From contig OZ237770.1 of assembly GCA_965178125.1 (NCBI GenBank), forward strand, positions 372,001 to 436,000: 64,000 nt of DNA. The letters are read 5' to 3'. This stretch comes from Bilabrum cf. latius (Eukaryota; Bigyra: Bicosoecida; Bigyra; Bicosoecida). How positions within the stretch are numbered: position 1 is the first letter of the stretch; each line of letters begins with the position of its first letter. Below are positions 36,801 through 47,100 of this stretch, piece after piece. The translations under genes were made by a program, and so were the position numbers. The notes beneath the pieces were generated by a model. It ran no database searches, was not told the DNA's origin, and saw nothing but the letters and a program-made list of their open reading frames with translations.

Positions 36801-37246
36801 TGTAGCCCAGATGGATCGCCGGCGGCACTTGGCGATGTGTCTTCAAAGGCCAACTGCTCCTGCCCAATGCTTCGAAGACACCTCACGCCTCCACGCAACT
36901 CTATCCAAAGTACATCCAAGATGGTCGTGGCTGCTACAGCCTCAGCATGTCCAGCCCGGAGGGCCGCTGTCGGTTCTGCAGTACTACGGACGGGTGACTG
37001 CAACCGTGCAGCGATGGACCCAGTATCAGCTGAGATAGTGCCCTTGCTATGCGGTCCATCGTGATCAGTAGTGATATTATGGCTGTCTTCGGTCGAAATG
37101 AGGTGCTTCTGCTTCGCGTTCGGCGGACGAATCGGTAGCCGAAACACTCGCTGCGCCACGGATCCGGCCAGCGTGCTCGACCTGTACTGCAGGCCGCGAA
37201 TCTGCTCAATCCTTTCATGAAGATCAGTCATATTGAATTCACTCAT
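14381..37246 (-). CDS. Giant BEACH-domain protein (ConA-like, PH-BEACH, WD40)
   Basis: One open frame of 22,866 bases (about 7621 aa) from ATG at 37244-37246 to TGA at 14381-14383. It is interrupted only by TAG; I checked 20 of them, including 36581, 35036, 32396, 29798, 27011, 21353, 19520 and 14696. Domains in order: a concanavalin-A-like domain (about aa 480-730, bases 35810-35040); a very long Ala/Gly/Ser-rich region with helical stretches; a PH-like domain split by low-complexity inserts (from about aa 5185); the BEACH domain (about aa 5630-6115) with PFLYGSHYST, FYLLRQEPFATLAVEL, DVKELVPD, FGHKQQGEAAV and NVFHHLTY; and C-terminal WD-type repeats to the end. This matches the Neurobeachin/LYST/SPIRRIG class, large scaffolds in vesicle and lysosome or autophagy traffic. 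Twice the usual length: the excess is low-complexity sequence packed with iterated DNA words. A small 5' intron cannot be excluded. Confidence 0.9.
16836..16855 (+). repeat. Iterated pair D: CCGATCGG with GATGCCTCA (representative)
   Basis: A CTCCGATCG/CGATCGGAG half is found within about 30 bases of a GATGCCTCA/TGAGGCATC half at about 228-250, 320-340, 7119-7152, 16831-16850, 17157-17180, 31006-31031, 31283-31318, 34188-34208, 35650-35680, 40623-40648 and 51168-51197. Orientation and spacing vary. Confidence 0.85.
17479..17490. repeat. Iterated palindrome C: TCCACCGGTGGA (representative copy)
   Basis: Exact copies at 17479, 27362, 28253, 29270, 34256, 34670 and 35378, often extended to GATCCACCGGTGGATC. 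Near copies are at about 26950, 28197, 35893 and 59326. Seven of seven exact copies are in the BEACH gene. Confidence 0.93.
27031..27046 (+). repeat. Iterated word E: CACCGTGCGATGCACC / TGCATCGCATTGCAG family
   Basis: The exact 16-mer occurs at 27031, 40133, 52051 and 54727 in three genes, and an extended relative at 29680. A looser family (TGCATCGCATTGCAG and variants) is at about 7903, 15800, 16500, 24320, 25855, 26470, 28650, 31990, 32655, 40188, 51733, 60962 and 63013. Confidence 0.88.
33771..33868 (-). repeat. Met-Gly coding microsatellite in the BEACH gene
   Basis: About 98 bases of CCCATG-type hexanucleotide repeat, read on the minus strand as alternating Met-Gly. Similar shorter tracts in the same gene are at about 22890-22930 (His-Gly), 24705-24755 (Asn-Asp-Gly) and 27380-27412 (Gly-Ser). 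They show active expansion of short codon repeats without frame loss. Confidence 0.9.
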
Positions 37247-37427
37247 GGCGCAGCTTGCTAGCCGCGCAGACTGAGAAACGCCCGCGTCCGTCGGAGAAAC
37301 CAGATTTTGCGGAGCGAGGCCAGGTTCCGCTGCAGTGGTTCCCGCTGAGGTTCCATGACCACAAGCATGCCAAGGATGATCGAACGTGCGTTTTGATCCG
37401 GGAAACGATAAATCATCGTGCTTAACT
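37247..37427. promoter_or_regulatory. Spacer between pyruvate kinase and BEACH gene
   Basis: 181 bases between the TGA of pyruvate kinase and the ATG of the BEACH gene, both minus strand. It happens to contain no stop in the BEACH frame, so an upstream non-ATG start cannot be ruled out, but the ATG at 37246 is the first available. The BEACH promoter should be here. Confidence 0.4.
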
Positions 37428-39000
37428 TCACACCACGGTCAGCACCTTGAGCAGGTTGGTGCTTCCCGGCTTGTTTTCGAGCTGCCCGTGCACCGCCACC
37501 ACAGTGTCCTCAGTGTCCACCCATCCCCAGTCCTTCATCTAGTGCACCGCGCGAGTGAGCAGAGTCTCCGTCCCCAGCATGCTGCCCGTGTTGATCGCCC
37601 GCACGCCCCTCAGCAAGCCCTGGCACATCCTCGCCACGTCATCCGAAGCGGTCAGCACCAGCACCGGCTGCTCGGGCCTGTACTTGGCGATCAGCCTCGC
37701 GGTGCCTCCCGTCTCGGAGCACACGATGATCCCCTGCGCCTTCATGTCGTAGGCGGTCTTCACGGCAGAAGAGGCGATCGCCTCCGCCACGCCCAGACCC
37801 CCAGCGGCCTTGGAAGCCCCACCCGCACCCGCACCAGAGGAAGCGCCCCCTGCCGCGGCCTCTCCCGCACCAGCGGATGCATCTGGCCCCAGGCCGTTGG
37901 CCTTGAGCACAGTGGCCCTCATGCTCAGGTAGAGCGAGTTGTAGTCGATGATCGCCTCGCCTTCCCTGCAGATGCGGGCCATGATGTCCACCGCGTTCAA
38001 AGGATACTTGCCGCCGGCCGTCTCACCGGACAGCATCACGCAGTCAGAGCCGTCGAGCACAGCATTCGCGACATCGGATGCCTCCGCCCGAGTGGGCCTC
38101 GGGTTGGACACCATGCTCTCCAGCATCTGGGTGGCGGTGATGACGGGCTTACCCGCCACGTTGCACTTCCTGATCATCATCTTCTGGGCGAGGAAGACCT
38201 TCTGGGGGGGGATCTCCATGCCCAGGTCCCCCCTGGCCACCATGATACCATCCGCCTTGGCCAGGATCTCGTCGAAATTGTGGAGCCCCTCCTGGTTCTC
38301 GATCTTGGCGATGATGCGGATGCGGCGCCCCGCGGGGCCCAGCACGCGCCTGATGACGTCGATGTCCGTCCCCTTGCGCACGAAGGAGGCCGCGATCATG
38401 TCCACCCGATGGGGCACGCCGAAGTTGATGAGGTCATCCTCGTCCTTCTCCGTGATCGTCGGCAGGTCAACGACCACACCGGGGAGGTTCATGTTCTTCC
38501 GCTCGCCCAGCTTGTACCCGTTCATTGCCTTCGCCTTCACCCCGTCCTCCAGGCACTCTGTCACCTGCACCACCAGGTTGCCGTCGGCGATGAGGATCGT
38601 CTGCCCCGGCTTAACGCTCGTTGGGAGAGCCTTGTACGAGCACGCGAACTTGGCCGCGCTGCCCTTGAAGGAGTAATCCGTGGTGATTTCCAGGTCCTGG
38701 CCAGCCACGATCTCCACGGGGCCACCCCCCTCGAGGAAACCCGTGCGGATCTCGGGCCCTTTGGTGTCCAGCATGATGGCCACGTTGCTGCCGGGGCGCG
38801 CTGCCTCTGCCTTGCGGATGGCCTCGAGTGTCTTTCCGTGCCTATCGTGATCTCCATGAGAGAAGTTCAGTCGGGCAACGTTCATGCCGCGGTCGATCAT
38901 GGCCACGAGCGTCTCCACCTCCCACGACGAAGGACCGATCGTGCACACGATCTTGCTCTTCCGCTCCTTTGCCTTCGCCGGCTCCAGGATATCATCCAAA
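37428..39000 (-). CDS. PK: Pyruvate kinase (5' exon missing)
   Basis: Last step of glycolysis: phosphoenolpyruvate + ADP to pyruvate + ATP. The exon shown codes for about 524 residues. Visible signatures are KIVCTIGPSS, RLNFSHG, LDTKGPEIRTG, the catalytic region IAKIENQEGLHNFDEI, ARGDLGMEI and PRPTRAEASDVANAVLDG. A Gly/Ala-rich insert lies between the A and C domains. A TAG at 37539-37541 falls before the C-terminal strands (GWVDTEDTVV...GSTNLLKVLTVV), which are required for the fold. The real end is the TGA at 37428-37430. The 5' limit is an acceptor (ACTATGCAG) after which the frame begins in phase 2, with an in-frame TAA just upstream. The start codon must therefore be in an upstream exon. 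One short possibility begins at an ATG near 39290, but I cannot fix it. Codon use is strongly GC-biased, and no iterated words are present. Confidence 0.93.
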
Positions 39001-39473
39001 CTGCATAGTATGACGCAGAAAGGTTAGTGTGATCGGAGAGAGTGGAGAAAGCGAGGTGCTAGAGCCGGCCGAACGCCACCCAGGAACAATTGCTTGAGTG
39101 CTTGGGCAGTTCCGGCACCGACAGGTATTCCAGCGCAGTTTTCCAGGGAATCTGATGGCGAAATAATATCAAATGGGTGCGAATTGTATTGCTCGGTACT
39201 GTCGGAGCGATAGAGAAGCTCAGTACCCCGAGCGCTGGGGTTGCTGTGGCGCGTCACTTTCGCACAGGACGGCCCAGTCTTCGCATTTTCGGCGCGATAA
39301 CACATGCAATTCACCTCCATCTCACCCAATATGTCTATACGTGGTAACCGCCATGGTGTAGTACTGGCAGTAGTCGTTTCAGGGCTGAGATGCAGCCGGA
39401 GACATGGATCCAAATCAATTGGTGTAAATGCACGCAACATACAAAAAATAAGAATTTCACAGCCTCCCCTGTT
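39001..39473. other. Pyruvate kinase 5' region and end of the next gene
   Basis: 473 bases between the pyruvate kinase exon and the TGA of the downstream-lying minus-strand gene. It should contain the first exon, intron and promoter of pyruvate kinase. A donor-like GTGACG after a ten-codon ATG frame near 39290 would join in the right phase (phase 2), but the donor is weak. No other gene was seen. Confidence 0.4.
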
Positions 39474-40733
39474 TCAATCAGAGACCTGGGGCAGAAGGGC
39501 CGCCAGCACCGCATCAGTGTCGGCCTTTGCATCGAAACTCCTTCCTCCAGCTTCGCCCAGCTGCATCGCCACAGCTTGCCCGCCCCTCCCTGCCAGTGCC
39601 ACCCCTGCCCCCGCCCCCGCACCAGCCCCTGCAAACCACCACCGCAGCGCGCCTGCTGCAGCGCCCGAGTGGGAGCCTCCCGAGCTCTCTACACCAGCAA
39701 CCGACGACGATACTCCTTCAGCTGCTGCTGACGATGGTGATGGTGGTGGTGGTGCTGCCTCCCCTTCAGTCGCAAGACAGCAGCACAGTGCGAGACCGCA
39801 GCCCACGCCGAGCGCTCCATCGGCACTCGTCACACTCCGCCTGGCCAGCTCCACGGCCGGGTCCTTCACCCGAAGCACGGGCGAGAGCCTGCTCCCGGGG
39901 TGCATTGCATTGCCCTGCACCAGGCACGGCACGGCCAGCTCCGCGCCCAGGAGACCCAACGTGACCGAACCGAGCACATGCCCGTGTGACAAGCGCGCCC
40001 ACACGCCGGCAGACTCGCCTAGAGCTAGGTTTGTCGACCCGATAGCTGCTTCGGAACTAATGACGGTGCCATCGCTGGATGCGGGCGCAGACGCCGCGAG
40101 CAGAGCCGATGCCCAAGTGTTCCCGCCTGCGCCACCGTGCGATGCACCCGAGCTCTGGCCTTGCCCTCGACAGAATGCAAGCAGCGCTGCAGTGCGATGC
40201 ACCTTTAACAGCCCTGCACCATCGGAATCGGCCCCTCTCACGCTACTGGCAGCTTGCGCCTCTGCCTCTGCCTCTGGCTCCAGCCATGCTTCTTTCATTG
40301 CCACTGGCTCTAGCTCGGGCTGCTCGCCGCACCCATGGCCCACCTCTCCATCCCTGGCACCAAGCTCAACGGACAACTGATGGGCCACCCCGGCACACCT
40401 GCCCAGTCCAACAACGAGAGACCCGCCCCCATCTGCGCCAGCCTTACCGGATCCACCTGCCTCCCCATCATTGCTGTCGGTGAGGCAACATGCCAAGCAC
40501 TCGAATGCGGCGTGCACACACCCCAGGGCGAGCTAAGTGCACGCTACTCCCGCCTTGGCCGCCCCTAAGCCCTCGCCCACCGCATCCACAGTCGCCTTCT
40601 CAGCGTCCTGCCCGGCCTGCGCCATCGATCGGAGCTGCCCGCATGCCTCACGCAGATCCGCACCTGCCCTCGCCAGGAACCGGCATGCATCGGCCCTGCC
40701 CCCTTTCCCACCTGCCCCTATTCCTACCCTTGC

Positions 40734-40767
<34 letters not shown>

Positions 40768-43700
40768 TTTCCTGCCCTAGTCTGCAGACCAGATATCAAT
40801 GCCTCGAACGCAACAATGCAATCGCGCAGACGATCATGAGCCCCACTGGCACCTGCCGACCGGACGACATCGAGCGCGAGCACCGCAATGCCATGCACCC
40901 CAGAAGCGCGTCCATCATCGTGGGCCTGCATGACCCTTGCCGCCACCCCATTCAGCGATGCAACCCCCTCCTACTCGCCTGCTCTGCCTCCTTCGTCCTC
41001 ATGCGCTCCCGCACCAGCCCTTGCCATCAGCGATCGGGCAGCCTTAAGCTTCAACTCGGCTTCCTGCACGTGCTGTCCTGCTTTGGCGACCCGAGCCACG
41101 GCACGACCCTCCTCCCCTCCGCTACCGTCCTTGCTCACTACCACCTCTAGGCAGGCAAGACACTCGTCACACTGCTGCAGGACCCCTCGCGCCGCGTGCT
41201 CCGCCCCGCAGACCGACGCCGCGGATGCTGCCAGCAGGACGGCGCATCCGCTCTCCTCGCTGCAGTGCAATGCAGCCATCAGGCGACAGGCGGCGGCTCC
41301 CGCCCTCAGCCCCGCCTGCTGCCACACTGGACCACCACCATCCTCCCCTTCCCCTTCACCTTCCCCTTCCCCTTCCCCTTCCCCTTCACCTCTCTTCGTC
41401 GACTCATCTCCCATCCGAGCCGCTATAGTTCCCAGGCATTCGGCCAGTCGGTGCACCCCCTCCGCCCTCGATACCAAGCGGATGCATGCCTCAGGGAGGT
41501 GTGACGAGAGTAAGAGGGCGTGCCGCCTGCACGCGGCAAGCGCGCTGAGGGCCTCGCCCAGTACCTCTTTGGCCCGCCCTTTCATCTCGATCGATCGCCT
41601 TGCGTCATCCTGCTTCTGCTGCTTTGCCCTTGCTATTCCAAGGACACTTGATACCACCTACCAACGTGCGATGAGTGAGCCAGCATCTGCGTCCATGGCG
41701 ACAGGACCACCATCTGTATACGATGGATCCATGGCTGCCTCTAAATCGCGGAGGAGGACCCTCAGTATACGAGACCTGGCCATCGATCCACAGCTTGGCG
41801 CACTTGCTTGCTCCCATGTCTGCCCATCCCCGGAAGATGCCCCCTTCTGCCTGTCCTCGTCCTCGTCCTCGTCCTACCTGGATTCAATGGATTCGATGGA
41901 TTCCAGTGCCTCCCTCGCTGCGGCAAGCACGTGCTCTGGGCTCACAGGGGCTCTGCCTCGAGCATCGCCTGCATCTCCACCACTTGCCGGTTTTGCCGCA
42001 GCTTGTCCTCCCCCCCTACCCCTCCCCTGCACTTGCTACTGGCCCTAGCCCAGCAGCATATGAGCCAGCACTTCGCCTGGCAGCTGGCGTGGCACCACGC
42101 TCACTGCCTGTTTGACGGCACCGCGCAAGTTTTCCAAATCCGTTGCATCACCATGCTCAGAACCAGGACAGATACCCTGTGAAAGCTCCCTGAGCAACTC
42201 GGCAGGTCCAGCGATGACCGTCGAATGCTGGGCATGGGAGTGCGTGCGACCACTGGTAGCAGTCGAGGGCATCCCTCCGTCAGTGTGACGATGAGGTGCC
42301 TCGCACAGCAACACCGAGCACACCGCACTCGTCACACTTGATTGCTGCCGCACGGTATCACTGCTTCCTAGTCCATGGCTTGGCCGTCCTTTGCCCTTCT
42401 TGCCCTTGCGCTTCCCCTTGCCGCTGCCTTTCCCTTTGCCTGCACTAGGCCCGCCAGCAACAGTCTCCCCGCATGCACCTGCACCTGCACCTGCACCTGC
42501 ACCTGCACCTGCATCGCAATCGATGCTCGGACCCACCTGACGCATCGACTCCCATCCCAGTGCACCTGCCACCGCCTTCCACACCGCTCCCCTCGCTGCA
42601 CCAGCATGCGATACACCCAGCATTGCGGTTGCAACCTCGTGCTCACTTCCAGGCAGCAAAGCCCGCGCGGCTGCCTCCAGCATCCGCGCTGCCGCATCAC
42701 CATGCACTGCACCCAATAAGTCACACCCTGCGAGCCAACCCTCTTGCACCAACGCACCCGCGCTCGCCACACTCCATGCGGGGACAGAGCCGGGCGCATC
42801 GTCGCTGCTGGGATACCGCTAGGCTGCTGCAGACCATCCTTTCTGAACAGCAGTGCGCAGTTCTAGGAACACATCGCGACTCCCCGCAGTGTCCTTGAAG
42901 GCAGAGTCCTCCGCCCTACTAGCTGGAGCTGGAGCTGAATGCGAGAATGGTCCTTCGATTTCGTCCAGCTGCTGCTGCTGTGGCTTGGTGAGGTCGAGCA
43001 GGTCACGAGCACTCTGTAACTCGCTCGCTTCTTGTGATGCTGACCACTTCTCTGAGTGATGGCATGGTGGTGCCTGGATGGTGCTCTGCATGACCTGTCC
43101 AGGGTCTGCCCCTCCTTCACCGTCAGCTGTGCTCGCCCACCGGAGCATCTGCTCGGCGGCTGCGTCGCATGACGAGCAGGCTCGCAGCGTGGAGGTGGAG
43201 GTGGCACCAGAGGATGCATTGGTTAGCATTCCAGCCTCTTTGAGGACCAAGACTGCCAGGGATACTGGTACCCCGGCCCGGTCGGCTACTGCTTCAACCG
43301 TGGGCATGGGCCTACTACTAGTAGATCTGGCTGTGCATGTGCTGGACGATCGCTCGCTACTCACTGCACTTGGGATGGCTGTCACATTGTCGAGCGAGCC
43401 GGCTATCAATCCCCAGGCAGCAGATATAACAGTGGTAGAAAGCCACCTGAGGCTGCAAACAACTGTGCCTGGTGTTGCAAGAAAGACCCGCAAGGCAGCG
43501 TGCGCGTCTTGGCCGCGCACAGTGCCAGCGTCTGGCCCACTAACGGAAGGCATTGATGCAGCAGCGGCACCTAGCGCCTTACTATACATGAATGCTGGCA
43601 CGTTGGGTGAGAAATTTTGGCTCATGGGCCCGAACGGATCCACACAGCGCCATGCTTCCGGCTGGCAGCCTGGGGCAAGTACAAGTGACGAGGCCTCCGT

Positions 43701-43991
43701 CCGAACGACCGTCGTAGAGTCTCCACCACTGTGACGTCCTAGGAGCAAGGCGATGCATGAATCGTGACTGGTCCGTGATAGCTGCTGCATATCCTGAGCA
43801 AGCATGGCACCGCCGACCGCTTCAAGCGAGTAGCATATGCCAGTGAAGATGGATGTTGCTGTCTCTACTGTACGCCCCCCTACCACATGCGACTCTTCGC
43901 AGCAGTGCTGCTTGATACTTAAACAAACGGTTTCACGCTGACTAGATACCATAAACTCTGCCTACTATGAGCGGTAGCTTGCGTTGTCCAT
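39474..43991 (-). CDS. Large Ala-rich helical protein, function unknown
   Basis: Single frame of 4518 bases (1505 aa) from ATG at 43989-43991 to TGA at 39474-39476. It is interrupted only by TAG, including two in a row at 43962-43967 and others at 42819, 42045, 40971 and 40533. No catalytic motif is recognised. Much of the sequence is short amphipathic helices rich in Ala, Leu, Val and Gly (for example around 42720-42600, 41640-41000 and 40940-40830), as in armadillo or HEAT-like helical repeats. These are separated by low-complexity Gly-Ser/Ala-Gly tracts. A Glu-Asp run and Gly-Lys runs also occur. The gene is divergent from chitin synthase with only 124 bases between them. It carries the iterated words at 42627-42636 (GGTTGCAACC), 42326, 39824 and 40133. 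An alpha-solenoid scaffold is the best guess. Confidence 0.75.
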
Positions 43992-44115
43992 TCACTGAAA
44001 TTTCAACACGCTACAAAGGACCACCGTTACGATAAATCAGATCCAAAACTACTGATTCCTGAACGGCACATTTCTGCTTTAGGTCTTGCATAAAGGAACG
44101 TTGTAATCCTTTGTC
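43992..44115. promoter_or_regulatory. Short divergent promoter region
   Basis: 124 bases between the start codons of the unknown helical protein (minus) and chitin synthase (plus). It is AT-rich relative to its surroundings. Both promoters must be compact or extend into the genes. Confidence 0.5.
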
Positions 44116-47100
44116 ATGAATGGAATCGTTCTCGAGCAGAATGCGAGCTCTGGAGGCACCTACCGCGCAACTGTGTGCCAAACTGCGTTAGTATTGACGA
44201 TCGTGATTCTCGGGATCTACCTTTCTGTGCAGCGCAATGCCGTCGGAGACCTTGAACTCTACGGTAAGAATAGTCAAGGGTAAATCATTACGCTAAAGGG
44301 CTGCCTGTACTCCCAACGAAACTCAATTCGCCAAACATGAACAAGATCGCATCACCAACTGCGATTTGACCACGCACCGTATCCGTCCCACTTGCAGGTT
44401 TTAACAGCACGCTGCCAATCCATGGAGGAGATTCTGACAATTTCATTGGTGGAAACGCACAAGCTGGCGTTGTTTAGTCCTGGAACGCAACAATCTCTCG
44501 ATCTCTCCTCGACGTCACTGTTGCCGACGACGACCAAAACCAGCACGAGGCACAGCTGCATCGCCAGGTCTGCAGCCAGCAGGCCGCAAGCTTTTTCTTT
44601 GTACTAGTCTTTCCGCTCGTTGCGCTTGCTTGCTGCCCAGGGACTCCTATGGTGGCCGTCGTGAGCACGTGCTGTAAATGGGCCAACTACAGGGCTTTCA
44701 GGGAGCGCGGCGTTGGCTTCTCCGCGCAGTACTGGGTAGCCATTTTACTCACGATTCTGTCGGGTGCAGCTGCAGCCAGCGGCGACGCCTTGTTCCTCTT
44801 CGACACGAACATTCGCAATGGGAGCTTCGTCTCAAACACGGTGGCAGCTTCAGGCCTGCTTCTAGAGCCCGTGCGTCTTCTATTCACAGAGTTGGTGCGC
44901 TGCTAGATCAGGACTGCAAGATCTGAACAAAGTAAAGAACAAACAGTTGCGATTTAGTCCATTGTACTGTGGTGCTTGGGAGCACTATCGTTCTGCCTGT
45001 CCGTCGCCGCTGTCACGCTGATTGTCCTGCAGCTAGACGATGAGGTGCCAGTCCTCAACTGGAGAGTGCTGCTCATCATTCCACTGTCTGCAGACGTGCC
45101 CTCTATGTTTCTCATGCCGGGTGTAAATGATGGGCACCATGTCACGGTAGTGTCTTGCTTGAGTCGACATTCGTCACACAGAAGCTCCGAGCGACACGGG
45201 GGAACCAACGCACGCGCTTCAAGGAACGAATCAAGCAATTCGACTCACGTGGCGCGCACAACAGCAGCAATTGAAGGTGCGGCCCCATCTGCGCATTTCT
45301 CCACGCCGGCATCCGGATCGGACCCAGCCAGCCGACCATCCGGATCGGACCCAGCCAGCCGACCATCCGGATCAGACCCAGCCAGCCCACCTCCCGTACT
45401 GGTGGCACCAGCCAAGGGCTCTGAGTTCATCGAGAGGGGCATGTATTCGATCCAACGGCTTGAACACGAAGTCATGGAGCTGCCCAATGCGGTTGCAAAC
45501 GGAGTGCGCATGACCGTGTACCTCGTGACAGCCGTCATCTACTTTTTGGCTTGGTGGCACGACGGCATCTACATCGCGCGGGGTCGGCCTACTGGCTGCA
45601 AAGTTGGCACAACTCTGCAGTTCGCATTCAGCGACGCCTTCTGGAACAAGAACCCTCTCGAGGTTCCTTTCGTTGGGGTGCTCGTTGGCATTGCGGCGTC
45701 CATCATGTTTGTCGGCTGCAGCCGCCAGCTCCTACCCTTTGGCACCCAGTGCAAGCACGACCCGCTCGGTAGCAGCGACTCCCGGCTCTGCCCCTCATGT
45801 GGAGGATGGTACCTGCAGGGTGCGCTTCCCTTGGCACTTGTCGCCTCGGCTGTGCTCGAGCTGGCCTGGCTGGACCAAGAAGGAGGTTTCGATGGGCAAT
45901 CTGAGCAAGCCAACAAGGTTCGTGCCATTCTGCTGGTGCCGTCCAGGGACACGACACTTGACCCATTCTACCCATTTGCAGGCAAACGATTCCGATCTGG
46001 TGGCACTCTATTGGGCCAGATCGCATGCCTCCTAATATTAGCTAACGAGGCGGTGCTCATCATGACCCTGCTGGTGCGACCGGGCCTCGACCTCGGCGCG
46101 ACACCCAAGACGCAGCTGCGGGCGCGGGTGCCGTGGTACAACTTTGTGATGGCGCGGCAGTTCCTCATCGGATCCATGTACGATCCGACGGAAGTCGACG
46201 TGCATGGAGGCTAGAGCTCGATTCGGAGCCGTGGCGAGCCAACGGAAGGTGGAAGCAGATTTGCTAGCGGCGGCAGCAGGAAGCGCTTTGCTGCTGTTGG
46301 AATTGACCACGGAGGTCGAGATCGAAGCGCCGAATCATCATCGACCACACCTTTACTTGCTGAGAACCGTCAGTCTGCGTCATCGCATGGCTCACTCAAT
46401 GGCGATATCACGGTCGCTGACGAGAAGGCTAGCTCTGCTGCGCCAGGTGGTGCAAGCTCTGCCTCTCAACGCGTTGAAAGGGTATCCAACTCTTCTGGGG
46501 ACCAGCGCGGTATTGCACGCATACGCGCTTCCCCGTCCGCTCTCTCAGGATCACGCCCTCCTGCCCCCTTTTCCAACCAGTCCTGCTCGAGACTGTACCT
46601 GTACATCTGCTGCATCGCGAACGAAAGCAGGCCAGAGGTGGAACAGCAAGTCCTTTCCATCCTGCGCATGGCCAAGGCATACCGGAGGGCAGCGGTGCAC
46701 GACAAATTTCGTGGAGACTTGCGGGCCAAGAACGACGCTGCAGGAGACTGCCGGTGGCTGCGCAACACGTGTCACGAGGTGCACATTGTCATCGACAACG
46801 GGTTGCGGTGGGTCACGCGCGATGCACCCCCGACGTCGATTGGCGGTGGAGTGGGAGCGGAACCAGGTCTCGAACGCCAGCATCGAGTGTATTGCGAGCA
46901 GTACAACATGTTGGTTGAACTCATGAGACAGCACGTCAAAGATTCTGAAGTCTGGGAGGAAGGCGTCAACCATGGCTTTGAGCTCAGCCTCGAGCCGCTG
47001 CTCGAGACGCTGACCCCATACGGCTAGCTGAACTCGTTCAGTCTCATGCAGCCAGGCAAAGGTGGCTGGCACCGCTTCAACCTGCATGTCCACCTGAAGG

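Noticed and set aside
14381-37246. Many separate ORFs of 100-860 codons, as if there were a cluster of small genes
   Set aside because: All minus-strand pieces share one frame, are separated only by TAG, and together form one domain order (ConA-like, PH, BEACH, WD40).
37539-37541. TAG in pyruvate kinase as a nonsense mutation (pseudogene)
   Set aside because: The essential C-terminal strands follow in frame, and the same pattern occurs in every gene of the window, so it is a code property and not decay.
37386-39008. A 540-codon plus-strand frame opposite pyruvate kinase
   Set aside because: It mirrors a highly conserved enzyme on the other strand; GC-rich codons leave the antisense frame open. 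Its translation is His/Arg/Leu-rich without domain signs.
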